Shown here: piece after piece, positions 36,766-48,860 of the stretch
Layout: every line of letters begins with the position of its first letter
How positions within the stretch are numbered: the stretch's first letter is position 1
Assembly: GCA_034670405.1 (NCBI GenBank)
Contig: JAXDDX010000125.1
Coordinates: 1,302,001-1,366,000, forward strand
From: Hoplostethus atlanticus
Lineage: Eukaryota; Chordata; Actinopteri; Trachichthyiformes; Trachichthyidae
DNA length: 64,000 nucleotides
Direction: 5' to 3'
Position numbers and translations under genes: made by a program
The notes under the pieces: model-generated
Told to the model about the DNA's origin: nothing
What the model saw: the letters and a program-made list of their open reading frames with translations, nothing else
Database searches by the model: none

Positions 36766-37944
36766 TTATCCTCTCACCTCATCAATCATATCCGGCTGTT
36801 GGAGCGGAGGTCGTTAGCCCAGAAGCTTTGAAGCTGCTGCAGCGCGCCCGAAATCGAAATGGCTGATGAGCTCAAGGCAAAAATAAGTAGTGGAGAGTAT
36901 CAGATTGTCGACAATTCTTCTCCAAGAGCAAAGTCGAATGTCTGGGGGGCTTTTGGTGTAATCCTAGTTGGTGAAAATAACCAAGCCAGTGGGTTCGCTG
37001 CTTGTAAAAAGTGCCGAAAAGTGCTTGCTTACGATAGCTGCAAACTGGGTACCTCGTCATTGAAGAAGCACATTAAACGTTCAGTTAAATTAGCTTGCTA
37101 GTGCTACTGACAGTTATTGTAAGTTTTAATCACTCATGCGAACATTTACGCTGCCAAATATAAAACTCTCCATAGAAAGTGAAAGCAATAACGTGAGCGG
37201 TGTGGTAAGCCAGTTTACCTTTCTTTATTAGTTTAGGATCATCCTTAAAAAGTGCAGAGATGCCATTGAAATCTACTGGAGACAACACTAAATCTGATTG
37301 TTTGTCTCCATCGGCCCGTTGCTATGTTTGTTACTATGTGATGCAATGTTGAATTGTCTACTGTTTATTGCATACCTTGTCAAGCATAACATTAAAGCTA
37401 AGCTATTGGGCATTGCATGTCGGCATCCATTTGTTTACCTACCACGTGCGTAGGTCATATATGCACAGACTCTGCGCAATTCAGCTGATCTTCACAACAT
37501 CTGACAAGGGTTGTATAATTGAACAAACAGGAATCCATGATATAATGATGAGTTGCTCTGCGTAGAATCTGCGCATATTTAGCTTACACGAGTGCGTGCT
37601 GCATCGTAGCACTGCGTGTGCGAGACATGGCATGGCACACCTCGCAACATCTCTAGTATTTTAGCGTTTATCTCAGATGTGATGTGTTTAATACAAGCAC
37701 CAGAATTATACATTAATTGTCAACATTATTGAAAAACACTGAAAACCGATAATACATGTAGGTTTAGTGACTAATTGATTACATGGTTATTATTACATAT
37801 GGGTTTCGGCTCGGGTCGCGGGTCTTGTATCAACGGGTCAGGTCGGGTTGCGGAAGTAATGGGTTATATGTGCGGGTTGCGGGGCGGGTATGGTATTGCA
37901 CGTTGCGGGGGCGGGTCTCGAAAAATGGACGCGTGCATGACTCT
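36766..37944 (+). mobile_element. hAT element fragment with BED finger
   Basis: A BED zinc finger frame lies at 36859-37101. The right part (37800-37940) is a GGGTTGCGGG / CGGGTCTCG-rich block that ends ATGGACGCGTGCATGACTCTCTG, resembling the inverted CAGAG terminus of some hAT elements. The remainder of the transposase is missing. No matching left terminus or TSD was identified, so the insertion boundaries in the Gypsy element are approximate. Confidence 0.55.
36859..37101 (+). pseudogene. hAT transposase N-terminus (BED-type zinc finger)
   Basis: An 80-codon frame with a basic start (MADELKAKISSGEY), an aromatic block (SNVWGAFGVI) and a BED-type pattern of C-x2-C (ACKKCRKVLAYDSCK) followed by SLKKHIKR. 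BED fingers bind DNA at transposon ends in hAT transposases. The frame ends at a TAG after SVKLAC, and no downstream transposase exon is seen, so it is a truncated remnant. Confidence 0.6.
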
Positions 37945-38580
37945 CTGCCTGGGGGGTCTAACAATCAACACTCCACGCCTGGGGATTTCCTTACCAAGTA
38001 CCTCAACGTCCAGCTCCACATAGCCATCGTAAGGTATCTCTAACCCATTTGCAGCTCGGAGTTGTAACCAACGGCAAGACTGGAGTTTCTCCTTGAAGTT
38101 CTTAAGAAAGAAACTTTCCCCAACAGTCAACACCATTGACCCAGTATCAAGTAAGCAGTTTACCACTACTCTCCCTAACCTAATGACTTGGGGCATGACC
38201 CTACCAGACAGGATGTTGCAACATGGCGTACTGGGCTGTGTTTCTTAGAGCCAATAAGGTCCCCTCCCGATGTGTGGCTCCGCACATCAGAGGGAACTAA
38301 TTTCCCTCCGGCTGAAAGGTAGTAGTGGCCTCAATCTGTGGGGGACGGACAATGGGAGTGTGGGACTGGGAGGGAACACGCTCATTGTCACATTCACGAG
38401 CATAATGTCTTCGCTTTTGGCATCATCTACAAATAACAGTATTGGGGCGACTAGGCCTGGAATAGCTTGAGGGTACTTGCATAGCCAGGACGCTTTGGGT
38501 TAACTGGTTAATCTGTTCCTGCTGTTTCTGCAACATAGCCCTCAGCTCAACCATCTCCGGACTAGCTGAGCTGGCTGGTG
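37945..38580 (-). pseudogene. Second Gypsy element: protease and gag zinc-knuckle remnant
   Basis: Minus strand. A retroviral-type aspartic protease reads VVNCLLDTGSMVLTVGESFF (about 38168-38110) and continues with a DGYVELDVEVLGKEIPRRG segment to about 37950. Upstream, bases 38435-38389 give a CX2CX4HX4C knuckle with a stop codon inside it. The same element resumes at 36290 with RT, so the LINE and hAT fragments at 36292-37944 lie within it. Its N-terminal gag is not seen. Confidence 0.72.
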
Positions 38581-38749
38581 GTTGGTGTGACTATTAAAAC
38601 GGTTACATGGAAACTGATATAAAAATTCATGAAAGAGAGTAAACAGCTCTACAATATTTTTAAAGCTAATGCTAAATGTATTCAACATAGTCAAATGTTT
38701 CCTGTAGAGCCAGTAAGTAGCCAAAGGGACCACTTACAGGCTCAGGTTA

Positions 38750-39581
38750 CAGTTTTTTACAGTTGCTAACATCCGTTTGTCCAATCTGTAGTCACATTTT
38801 CAAAACTCTAAACACAATTAGCACGACATCCGTCAGTTGTGGACCATACCATTAACACAATTCATGTTGTTTTCACAGAATATGCAGTCAATTAACACGT
38901 TTCTAAAATGCTTAGATTTTCTTTACAAACAAGCTTACCCAATACCAAAATGATGGATCTTTTCTTATTTATAAATGCTTGCACACAGCATGCCAGAAAT
39001 GAAAACCTAATGTTCAAAACCTTAAATATAGTATAAAGCCTCTACTTCTGCAACAACAGCAGCTCAAAAGCTTTATTGAAACAGCTGATAAGCATTTTTG
39101 AATGAACAGATCACTGAAACATTGAGAAATAGCTGATTTAAGTTGTGTAAAATAGAGCAAACACAGAGTTCGAATGAAACAGTTGTACAGTTCCTTTTGA
39201 AAGGAACAGTGAGCGGGTCACCAGCACCGACACCAATACGTCCAGGTATGGTGTCTATCGAATATGTCTTGTTCTATAGTGAGTTTTACACTATGCTACT
39301 CTACATGTAAACATGGGTTACAGTACATACAGTAGGACATACTGAAAAGTATTTACACATACTGTGTTTACACATATTGTGCATGCCAAGCGTTTCTATC
39401 CAAGGTGCATAGCGAGAGACGACATAAGATGTGATGTGGACGAGAACATGTGGCCAAATGTTGGAGATCATATAGATTACAGTTTGGTCCACAACAGACG
39501 GATGTTGTGCTAATTGTGTTTAGAGTTTTGAAAATGTGACTACAGATTGGACAAAAGGATGTTAGCGACTGTAAAAAACTG
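38750..39581. mobile_element. IS630/Tc1-like MITE with about 100-bp TIRs, TA target
   Basis: It is flanked by TA at 38748-38749 and 39582-39583. Left arm CAGTTTTTTACAGTTGCTAAC and right arm (inverted) CAGTTTTTTACAGTCGCTAAC continue as inverted copies for about 100 bases, including TCCAATCTGTAGTCACATTTTC. No transposase lies inside. The ends resemble those of the IS630-like transposase elements nearby, which may have mobilised it. Confidence 0.85.
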
Positions 39582-39847
39582 TAGAATAGGACTGTGCATT
39601 TTGGTGTTTTTTCCCTTCTGTGCCTTTTTTACTGTATTGTGTATTTTCTTTTTACACATTTGGAACCAAAGGCCATGTATGTTGGCAGCAATTTCATGTT
39701 GCTAATAAAGCTTTTACTGCAGCAATTCTGTCACTTACTATTTTTTTTTTCTACTGTACATTCAATAAAGTAAAGATGACTCATTCACTTTTAGATAGTA
39801 TGTTGCCAAAAATGCACACATTCAACACTCAACCAAAACATGGTGGT

Positions 39848-40271
39848 TTACAGTAAAAGCAAACTGAATTCTAAAAAACAACGGATTTCATATTGTCTAT
39901 TGTATGCAGGTAGAACTGAAACATGAAAAGTAATGCAGTTTTTGTAATGCCATCAACTGTTAGTATTTTGAAAGTCGTTGTGCTATGATTGACTATATGT
40001 TCCTCTTGGATAGAAAACATGTGCTAGTGTTTTGAAAGAATGATTTGATATTGAGTCGGGTTTGCTGTGTTTTGATAGAGTTAGTGTATGTAGAGAAAGT
40101 TTTTTTGCATTTTGAAATGTAGAGTTGGTGTTTAATTAACAAAATGTAGTTTTGAGCAGAAAATTAACTATTTGGCTAATTGTGTGATGTAGGTGTATTG
40201 CTGTGTTAGGAGTTTAGAAAAAGTATCTTAAGTATAGCTAAATGCTTATTAGTGATCGTAAAAAACTGTAT
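39848..40271. mobile_element. Possible related IS630-like MITE or right-end fragment
   Basis: The right end GATCGTAAAAAACTGTA (40255-40271) is an inverted CAGTTTTTTACGATC terminus like that of the 38750 element. A TACAGT near 39848 could be the left end but is poorly matched. Confidence 0.35.
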
Positions 40272-40378
40272 TACTTCCAGCAACCATGTCCAGGTGAGTA
40301 GCATTGCAACACAATTGATAATCTCTTCACCTCTACATAAAAGGCTGCTTGGAAACCTGAATGGCAGTTTCTGACAAC

Positions 40379-41726
40379 ATGGAGCAGGCCGATGAGGTTG
40401 GCAATGAAGGACAGGGTTGTGGACGGGGTCAAATGAAATCAGACCCACTGTGATCGACCATGTTGTAAACAGAGGTCTAACTCTAACACAAGCTGGAAGG
40501 GTTGTTCAGCCAAACCTAAAAAGGTCAACCGTGGCATCTATAATAAGAATTTTTAAGAAAGAATGTCAATACCTGCAATTTACTGTAACTGTATATTGAA
40601 ATTACAGTAAGTGTAATATTGATGATATTGCTGACTGTGTTACAGTATATTTCATAAATACTAAAGTGTGGGTGTGAATTATGTTTGATGTAATTATTAT
40701 CTGTACTGTACTTCAGAACTGAAAGAGAACCATCAAGTGGAGGATGTGGCCGTCTTCTGTCTGCCCAGCAGGAGAGGACACTAGTGGACATGGCAGTTCA
40801 AAGAAATGACATACGGATCAAGGAAATACAACAAAACATTCTGGCAGATAACGGAATCTTCCAAAACATAACTTCAATCAGCCTAACAACAATTGGGCGA
40901 ATTTTAAGAAAACATCAAGTGACAATGAAACAGATTTACTTGGTGCCTTTCCAAAGAAATGAGGATAGGGTGAAGGCTTTGAGGGTGGAATATGTTCAGG
41001 TATGTGTATAGCAATATTGCAATACTACAGTACCAAATACTTTAGCGACCCATCCTCTGTAAATGTGTAGACTGGTTGACGTTATGCCTTATGTTCCTAC
41101 ATATCACATTAGGATTATGTTCTATGTGTGTGGGCCTACCCATTGGTTTCAGGGCCAGATCTAGGCAAACTAGGCATGCGCCTAGGCCCCAATTTCACCA
41201 AGGGGCCCATTCAGCACCAATATATATAGGTAATAGGTACATGCCTAGTTTGCCTAGACCCTAGAGACGGTATGTGCAAAAACTGATATACAGTAAAACA
41301 GCGCTAACACAACTACAGTGATGTATACAAAATACAGTAATACCTTGCCTAGGGCCCATCATAAGGTTAATCCATCCCTGTAGGCAACCAACATGTTAGA
41401 TGAGGAAAAGCACCTGGCCCTAATCATTGGTAATGTAGCCTATTCAAGTTCATAGATGTTTGGAAAACGCTACAATATGCTAACATACAGTAAAGCATTG
41501 GTCTATTTCTATCTCGGTAATGCTCATGTGTTTTATATTTCAGAGAATAATGGAGATTGATGTGGGAGAGCAACATGAGATCCTTTATGTGGATGAAGCG
41601 GGATTCAATCTTTGCAAGCACCGGCGTCGGGGCTGGAACATAATTGGGCAGAGGGCTACTGTTGGTGTTCCGGGACAGCATGGCGCCAACATCACAATGT
41701 GTGTCCATTTCGAGGAATGGAGTTGA
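40379..41726 (+). pseudogene. IS630/Tc1-like transposase, three-exon, copy 1 (decayed)
   Basis: The DDE transposase would cut and paste the surrounding element. Exon 1 (about 40379-40565) has a helix-turn-helix region (VIDHVVNRGLTLTQAGRVVQ) and a frameshift between its ATG and that region. Exon 2 (about 40714-40998) follows a CTTCAG acceptor and ends VEYVQ at a GTATGT donor. Exon 3 starts after TTTCAG at 41543 and carries the first catalytic aspartate (ILYVDEAGFNLCKHRRRG) and GQHGANITMCV. At about 41727 the gene breaks off against L1 sequence, so the later catalytic D and D/E are missing. Copy 2 at 53556 keeps the complementary part. Confidence 0.75.
41152..41381. mobile_element. Possible hAT-type MITE in transposase intron 2
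   Basis: Starts CAGGGCCAGATCTAGGC and ends ATTAATCCATGG-type sequence, actually AATCCATCCCTG, compatible with CAGGG inverted termini. The internal CTAGGC/GCCTAG repeats are complementary. No 8-bp duplication was seen. Confidence 0.4.
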
Positions 41727-41734
41727 GGCTCGTG

Positions 41735-42980
41735 ACCCTCTGCTGGGGCATACAACTCTATCAGCATTAATGCCATTGGGTAAATCAAGTGGGCAGATGC
41801 CTTCTCTTAGTATTCCTGTCATTCGCAATTTCAAATATTTAGGGGTTTCCTAAACATTTTTTTTATATAAGAGCTCTTACTGTAATACTGTAAATATTGT
41901 GTTGTTCTTTTATTGTAAATACTGTGTACTGTTGCCCTTTGCACATTCCCGTTGAGCATTGCCACTTTTTCATTTCACTGCACACCCCGTGTGTGTATGT
42001 GACAAATAAAGTTCTTGAATCTTGAATCTTGAACGACATAGATGGTGATTTAAAGAGATGGGGTTCACTCCCTACCTCCTTTCAGTCTAGACTTTCAGTC
42101 ATTAAGATGAATCTATTGCCTTGTATCAATTTTTTCAGTTCAATGATACCTCTAGCCCCACCAGGCGGCTACTGGAAGAAGTTGCATTCTGTTATCAGCA
42201 CTTATCTATGGAACAAGAAAAAAGCCAGAATTAAAGCTTCTACTTTGCAAAGGCATAAATTATCAGGAGGCGTCAACCTGCCTAATTTTCGAATGGTACT
42301 CATGGTGTTTTGCTCTGCGTCCACTTACTACCTGGTTGAATCCAGAGACCTCTGTATCATGGCGCCCCATTGAAGAACAATTGACATATCCATATAATCT
42401 ACCAAATGTGATATATTCCAACATACCCCATGAGATAGCGAAACGAGATTTTGGGCCAATTATATCATATCTCTTTACTGTACGGCATAAAGTCCAGCAG
42501 TTGGCTAAAATCTGCAACAAATTCTTTCGTCAATCCCCAATCATTCTATTTTGATAGATGGGAAGCCAATCTTCTTTCCATGGTGGGGTGACAAAGGTGT
42601 TTATACTCTCCAAGACATTGTAGTGCGGCAACAAGGTCTCTGTGAATTCCAAGACTTGCAAGGTCCTATAACCTCCCGGGCACTATTTTTTTTTTTTTTT
42701 TACCTACAGTTGTGTGCAGCAATGCATGCTCAAGGTGTCCCATGGGGCACTGATTTGGAAAATCACCCCCTGCATATGATACTTGGCACCAAAGGTAAAA
42801 CTAATGGTATTGTCTCTGACATTTATAAATTTATATCTAAGTCATCATACAAATCTTTGCCACTTGACGGACTATGGAAGAGAGATTTTAATGTTTCAAC
42901 AGATTTGAATTGGCACACGATATGGTCAAATATATCCCTGTCATCATGAAATCCAGACCATCAAGTGATACATTTTAAAT
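41735..42980 (+). pseudogene. L1-type LINE ORF2 fragment
   Basis: The first piece (41735-41851) reads LPLGKSSGQMPSLSIP and then FKYLGVS, part of an L1 RT. After an inserted LINE tail, it continues at about 42030 with DLKRWGSLPTSFQSRLSVIK, PPGGYWKKLHSVISTYLWN and KLSGGVNLPNF. Frameshifts lie near 42305 and 42540. It ends with WHTIWSNISLSS and HFKFLN at about 42980, where L2 sequence in the opposite orientation begins. Only C-terminal ORF2 is represented; it is broken and dead. Confidence 0.78.
41852..42028 (+). mobile_element. LINE 3' tail inserted in the L1 fragment
   Basis: About 177 bases ending GACAAATAAAGTTCTTGAATC with iterated CTTGAAT. It is the same 3' end as at 17030-17130. It separates two colinear parts of the L1 ORF2, so it is a later, strongly truncated insertion. 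Confidence 0.65.
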
Positions 42981-42984
42981 TCCT

Positions 42985-45853
42985 GAATTGGTAGCCAGTG
43001 TAATGAGGACAGGATGGGAGTTATATGGTTGAATTTCCTAGTTTTGGTCAGGATTCTGGCAGCAGCATTCTGGACCAGTTGTAGTTTTTTAGTGCGCCCA
43101 GTAGGTAAGCCCGAGAAAAGGACATTGCAATAATCGATTCTGGATGATACAAAGGCATGTACTAAAATTTCTGCGTCTGCCTCTGTTAGCATAGGTCGAA
43201 TTTTGGCAATATTGCGAAGATGATAAAACGCTGATTTAGTGATCTCCTTAATGTGCAACTCGAATGAGAGGGTAGGGTCGAATTTTACCCCAAGGTTTTT
43301 AACGTATGGGCTCTGGGAGATTACACAACTATCAAAGTTAAGAGTACTATTCTCAAATAAGTGTCTATGTCTAGCCGGTCCCACAATCAGCATCTCAGTT
43401 TTGCTGCCATTAAGGAGTAGGAAGTTTAGGGACATCCAATATTTGACCTCTGATAGGCAGGCCTCTAGTTTTTGGAATTGGGTGTCATCGGTTGGTTTGA
43501 CTGGTATGTAAATTTGGGTGTCATCGGCGTAGCAATGGAAGTTAATGCCAAATTTGCGAATGTTGCCACCAAGTGGTAGCATATAGATAGAGAATAGCAG
43601 TGGTCCTAGGACAGAGCCTTGTGGGACACCAAAGTCCATATTGCAACACTCTGAGGTCATGTTGTTGTAAAAGACGTGGTGTGATCTATCAAGTAGGTAA
43701 GACCTAAACCAAGAAAGGGCTGATCCCCGGATACCAATATAATGTTCAAGATGGTTCAAGAGTATCGCATGATCAATTGTGTCGAAGGCTGCACTCAGGT
43801 CAAGTAGCAATAGTGCTGAGGTTGAATTGGAGTCAATAGCTAACAAAAGATCATTTACCACTCTCGTGAGTGCAGTTTCGGTCGAGTGAAAGGATCTAAA
43901 GCCAGATTGAAAGGGATCAAGCAGGTTATTTTTTGACAGAAAATCTGTAAATTGACTGGCTACTGTTCGTTCAAGTAATTTGGAGAGGAACGGCAGATTT
44001 GAGATTGGTCTATAGTTCTGAAGTACTTCGGGGTCAAGGTTCGGTTTTTTCAGTAGTGGCTTGATCACGGCCGTTTTAAAGGCGGAGGGCACCGTGCCAG
44101 TGGAGAGCGACTGATTGATCATATAGAGAATGGAGGGTCCTAAGATAGGGAATACTTCTTTAAGCAGTTTAGCAGGTAGAGGGTCAAGCATGCAGGTCGT
44201 GGGTTTTGAAGACAGAGTTAGCTTGGTGAGAGAGTCTAAGGAAACTAAATCAAACTGTGAGAAAAGACATTCAGCCCGGGGAACACCAAGTGGACTTTTC
44301 AGGGGTGAGACGGCACCACCAGTAGAGAGTGTACTGGTGATCTCATCTCTAATCAGCGTGATTTTCTGACTAAAAAAGGACTTGAAATCATTCGGAGAAA
44401 ACAGAAAGCTATCAGAGGGGGAGGGATTCCGTGTTAGCTTAGCAACAGTGTCGAATAGAAACTTTGGGTTGTTTTTATTTGCACTGATTAACCTAGAGAA
44501 GTGTGCAGTTTTGGCTGACGAGAGTGCACATTTATAATTTAGCAAGCTATCATTCCAGGCAAGCCGGAAGACTTCGAGTTTGGTCAATCGCCATTTACGT
44601 TCTAGTTTTCTACAGGCTTGTTTAAGTGCACGAGTGTCGTGGGTAAACCACGGTGCAAACTTCCTAGCGTGGTGTTTTCTAGTAACTAACGGGGCGATTG
44701 AGTCAAGCGCGTTGGTAAGGCTAGCGTTTAGTTCGTTGGCAAAATTGTCGAGTGAGCCAACATGACCAGAGAGTGATGCGAGAAAGCTGGGCAGTTTTTC
44801 AGATAGTAACGAGGCCGTAGTGGCATTAATACGACGGCTAATGTAAGTATCTTCACATTTTTGGCGTGGGAAGATCAATTTGATTTCAAATTTAAAGAGA
44901 TAGTGATCAGATAGGGCGGGCACATAAGAGGAGACCACTAAAGCAGAAACAGGAATGCCACGGGTCAGAACCAGGTCAAGGGTGTTGCCGCCATGGTGGG
45001 TTGGTTCATTAACAAATTGAGTGAGGCCGCAAGTATCAATAAGATCTAGGAAGGCCTTACTGAGAGGATCGGTGGAATTATTCAGGTGAATGTTAAAATC
45101 ACCGATAATGAGAATATTATCAGCTCGGGTCACTAAGTCCGAAATGAAATTGGAGAACTCTTCTAAGAAGAGCGAATAGGGCCCAGGTGGGCGGTAAAGT
45201 ACTGCTAAGTAGAATGATGGGAGATTCGTAGCTGTAGGGCGCAGAATCAGGACTTCGAAGGATGTAAATTTGTTGTTAGTGTTGGGAGTAAGACTAAGGA
45301 TAGGGTTAAATATCAGGGCAACACCCCCTCCTTTTTTCGTCTCCCGGGCAACCTGAGAACTAAGAAAGTTTGGGGGAGAGGCTTCAATTAGAGGCAGAAA
45401 CTCTTTTGGCTTTAGCCAGGTTTCACAGAGACCCATCATGTCTAGATTATGTTCAATAATCAAATCATTGATCAGCAACGCTTTTGTTGACAATGATCTT
45501 ATATTGATGAAGCCCACAGTGGGTTCAATACTGCTAGAGTTTTTATCAATGTTAATGGCAGTATGCGTGGGTCGAATTTCAATTAAGTTGCTGTAATTTA
45601 CTGTGGGTCGGTAGGAAATTTGACGGGCGCGGTGGGAGAAAGATACAGTCTTAATTGGAAGGACTGTACTGTAATTTTCAAATCGAGAGGTGCCGCTGCC
45701 AGAGGATAAAGTAAAAGCAGACTGGTAAAACTCGACAGATATGGAGAGAAAATGGCGAGGGGGGGGCACAGTCTCAGTCTGTTCTGCTGTAAGCTCTAAC
45801 CTGGCATACTCCACACCCTTTCTAGGCCTAGCAGGTTCTCTAATCACCTGCAT
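42985..45853 (-). CDS. L2 LINE ORF2: endonuclease and reverse transcriptase (3'-truncated)
   Basis: A continuous frame of about 955 element-derived codons from an ATG at 45853. The AP-type endonuclease occupies about residues 112-330 (FINIRSL at 115, CETWL at 143, GDFNIHL at 251, SDHYLF at 315). The RT occupies about 590-950 ([18 protein letters not shown] at 611, [15 protein letters not shown] at 681, [14 protein letters not shown] at 742, YADDTQIY at 775). Known L2 ORF2 proteins nick target DNA and reverse-transcribe their RNA. The final RT residues are lost at the junction with L1, so retrotransposition is unlikely. It is striking that this long frame has no stop. The true upstream limit is unclear because the frame continues 5' into ORF1 sequence. 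Confidence 0.88.
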
Positions 45854-45879
45854 CCCGGCGAGCTCTACGGACAGATGTC

Positions 45880-46788
45880 AGCTTTCCCTTAAACATCTAT
45901 CTATGTTGCTAGATAATAAAGCAGCGCCTACCCCATTAGGGTGGAGGCCTGTCAGCTTTCAGCAAGCCGGGTTTGCCCCAGAAGGAGGGCCAGTTATCTA
46001 AGAAGACTAATCCCTTTTCTTCACAGTACTTCGCCAGCCAGAGGTTGAGGGAGACTAATCTGCTATAACTCTCATCATTGCCCCTCGCGAAAGGTAAGGG
46101 GCCAGAGACAATTAATCGATGCCGACACATCTTCCTAGCGAGGTCACATGTCCTGGCTATGTTGAGCTTGGTGACCTCCTGATTGCCTCATCCTAATGTC
46201 ATTGGCGCCGACGTGTACTATGATGTTGCTATACTCACTGGGTGGACCGTTTGCCTCTTTCTTACCCTTGTGTCTGAACCTATTGTTCGCCAGCACCCTT
46301 AAGTTAGCCTCAATGTCGGTAGCTCTGGCCCCAGGTAAACAGAAAACCTCGGCCGGCGACTCAAGCCTAACATTACGGGTGATGGAATCGCCGATAACTA
46401 GGGTGCGAGACAGTCGGCGGGTCCGGGGAGCCGGGGAGACGCGCCGACCACAGGGACTAGCAAGAACAGTGAAACGATTAGCCATCGGTGGCACCGGTGG
46501 CGAATCGGGCCGCACAAGTGGTGGCTGGAACCGGCGGGCTCTCCGACGTCCGGAGACCGGGACAAACTCGTCACCCACTGCCGATGGAGCTACGCTATCT
46601 TCGCTAACGCTCGGGCTACTGCTAGCGCTCGTGAGCCGGCTAGATGGCCACGTATCTAGGCTGTCTGGGGTGCCCGTCTCGTCTAAGGTAATCGGCCTAT
46701 CCGCTTCTAACTGACGGACACGTCTCTCTAACAGAGACAACCTCTCTAAAACGAGCACACAAGAGGGGCACGGAGAACAAGAAGCCAT
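45880..46788 (-). pseudogene. L2 LINE ORF1 with SGNH esterase-like domain, frameshifted
   Basis: The likely start is the ATG at 46788 ([10 protein letters not shown]). A short coiled segment ([17 protein letters not shown]) follows, then a low-complexity Ser/Pro/Arg region. The SGNH-hydrolase-like domain follows, with block I at [10 protein letters not shown] (about 46400) and the G-x-N-D block at HVGANDIR (about 46200). A frameshift lies near 46185 and another near 45955. The terminal block GLHPNG (about 45945) is in the frame of ORF2 and is separated from it only by a TGA at about 45883. CR1/L2 ORF1 proteins with such esterase domains are known; their role is unclear. Confidence 0.78.
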
Positions 46789-47116
46789 GCTTACCCTTGC
46801 CGGTATGGTTGGGAGACTAGGTCGGGTTGTATGGGGGAGCCGGCAGCTGAGATCGAAAAATACGCTGGTGGAAAAATTGACACGGTCGGATGCAAAAAAA
46901 CAAAACAAAGACAAAAACAAATAAAATAAACCAAATCTGTAGTTGTCTGGTGGGATTCGGTGATCTAAAGTTTTAGATGGAGCGAAGTTTAGCGGAGCTG
47001 TTTGCAAAACACCGGGCGGCGAGAACGGCAAACAGGAAAACGAGAGAGCATCTCTCTCAAACTCTATCACTTTACAGGTGAGGTCAGTGAAATCACATCT
47101 AACAACATCTAACATG

Positions 47117-48860
47117 GAACCGAATGCACTTCCCCTTCTTTTAGGTAGGCCTACATGTAGGCTACATGGTTATTTGAGCTGAACATCATTGTCTTTGCTT
47201 GCATAAGCCCAGTAGTTTCCCCCCACGTCGGGGCACTTGCTAACCGCGTGTCCCTTGCTCGCTAACAAAGCATATACACTTGAACAGCACTCGCCTAAAA
47301 CACAGCCAATAGGCTACAGAATTTCTGCCTAAAGTCTATCATCATAAGTCAACATCCATGCTGTCTATATACCATCGTATGTAGCCTATAAAACCATCGA
47401 TATACACCCAACGTTGCAGTATCATCCTTGCAGTTTGCATCCTCTTCATTTGCCGGCTAAATATAACAAGGAGTATTCAATGTGCATTTTCAATGGCCGC
47501 TTCTTTATTCTACAATACTCTATACTGATATAAATGTTTCTAGTAACAATAAGTGGACTTCGTTTATGGAGAATATGAACTTTATGCTGGGTTATTATTC
47601 ATGAGAGACGAGGCTGAAGTTGGCATCTGATTTGCAATTCCCGGTCCACTTTAAGTGGCTCCATTTTGTTAATTTTAAATGGGTCTAGGCCTACATTAGA
47701 TTAAAGCTTGAATCGTCTTTTGCGAATTACATTTCTGAAAATACAGATTATTACAAAATACAATTATTGTACAATTTGACTGACCAAAGATTATTTTAGA
47801 GCTATGTGAATGTGTAATGATGATGATCATCAGTGACGATGGTTATGCACGGTATGAGATAAATTCATCATTAGCCTGGCCAAAGAGAGTTTTCCATTTC
47901 AAAAAGGACACAGAACTTCAACAATTACATCCAAATACCCATGATTCAGGCCTTCATTTAAAGGGTCAAATCACATTGGGCCAGTCACTTCAGACACTTC
48001 AGAGGTGTTGGCAGGGAGGTCACCTTTCAAAATCAAGTGATATTAGCCTGGCCCAAAGAGCCTTTCCCTTTCAAAATGGACAAACCCATGCTATTTCAGA
48101 GCACGATTTAAAGGGTCACCCACAAACTGGGCCCAACTCCAAATGGCCCAAAATGTTTTTCTATCCCAAAATAAAGGGCTAAACCTTACTTAGAGACCGT
48201 TAGCATCTGGTAGCTAACTTCAAAGTCAATAGCACTTTGCTAAGCCTTGTTAAGCACACTATTTGAGTGGTTATATCACCTTAACCCTAACTCTAATAGT
48301 GGGGCGGATAGGCAAACCAATTGTGCATTTTATGACTAAAGCATGACAGTTTCAGCATATAATCTACATACCCCAAGGTTTTATTTCAGACATGGAGGCA
48401 ATTTGTATCTGACCTCTGGTGACCTTGAGAGGTCATTGACTTCAGCATTGCATTTTTCCAGTTTTTGCCCCATCACTCTGCATTATAATCATACAATCAT
48501 CTTTGCCAAAATTGCATTTTTGTTCTAATAAAGATTTGCTGCCAGCTGCCTCAGCCATGGCCCTGTAACAAAATTCTGCTTAGAGCGTGTTATGTGTTTA
48601 TTTCCAGGTGTAAAGGTAGCTATAGCTTGTTAACAACTTTGACAACTTCTGCTGTATGTTATATGGAATTATCAGTCATTCGTTGGACCTCATTTGAGAA
48701 ATCAAGTAAGTGCTTCTATTCTGACTGACAGCTACATTAGCAAGAATGTAGAGGACAGAATTACAGTAATTATGTGGCAAGCTAGCATGTTAGCGAACAT
48801 GCTAATCGCTCTGGTGGAGCAGTTGGCCTGACAAAGAATCCTGGGGCGCTGCGACGCTGG
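47117..48860. other. Intergenic DNA, no gene; weak direct repeat
   Basis: No convincing frame was found. A diverged direct repeat of about 110 bases occurs at about 47870-47985 and 48043-48150 (GCCTGGCC-AAAGAG, TTTCAAAA, ATTTAAAGGGTCA in the same order). Otherwise nothing was recognised. Confidence 0.5.

Larger units (their letters stand above)
42981..47116 (-). mobile_element. L2/CR1-clade LINE, longest copy in the window
   Basis: On the minus strand the element runs from a 5' region near 47116 through ORF1 and ORF2, and breaks off near the RT C-terminus at about 42981. Its 3' UTR and TTTGA tail are lacking. Neighbouring L1 sequence joins at the short overlap CTGAATTGG. Three other copies of the family (3872, 32216, 63656) and a tail (13375) lie in the window, all more truncated. 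Confidence 0.9.

Noticed and set aside
46196-46714. Plus-strand 172-codon frame opposite L2 ORF1
   Set aside because: Antisense to the esterase-type ORF1, and not supported by any domain.
48601-48860. Possible promoter for the 48861 gene
   Set aside because: No TATA, initiator or CpG-rich signal that I could defend, and the gene is a decayed repeat-family copy.
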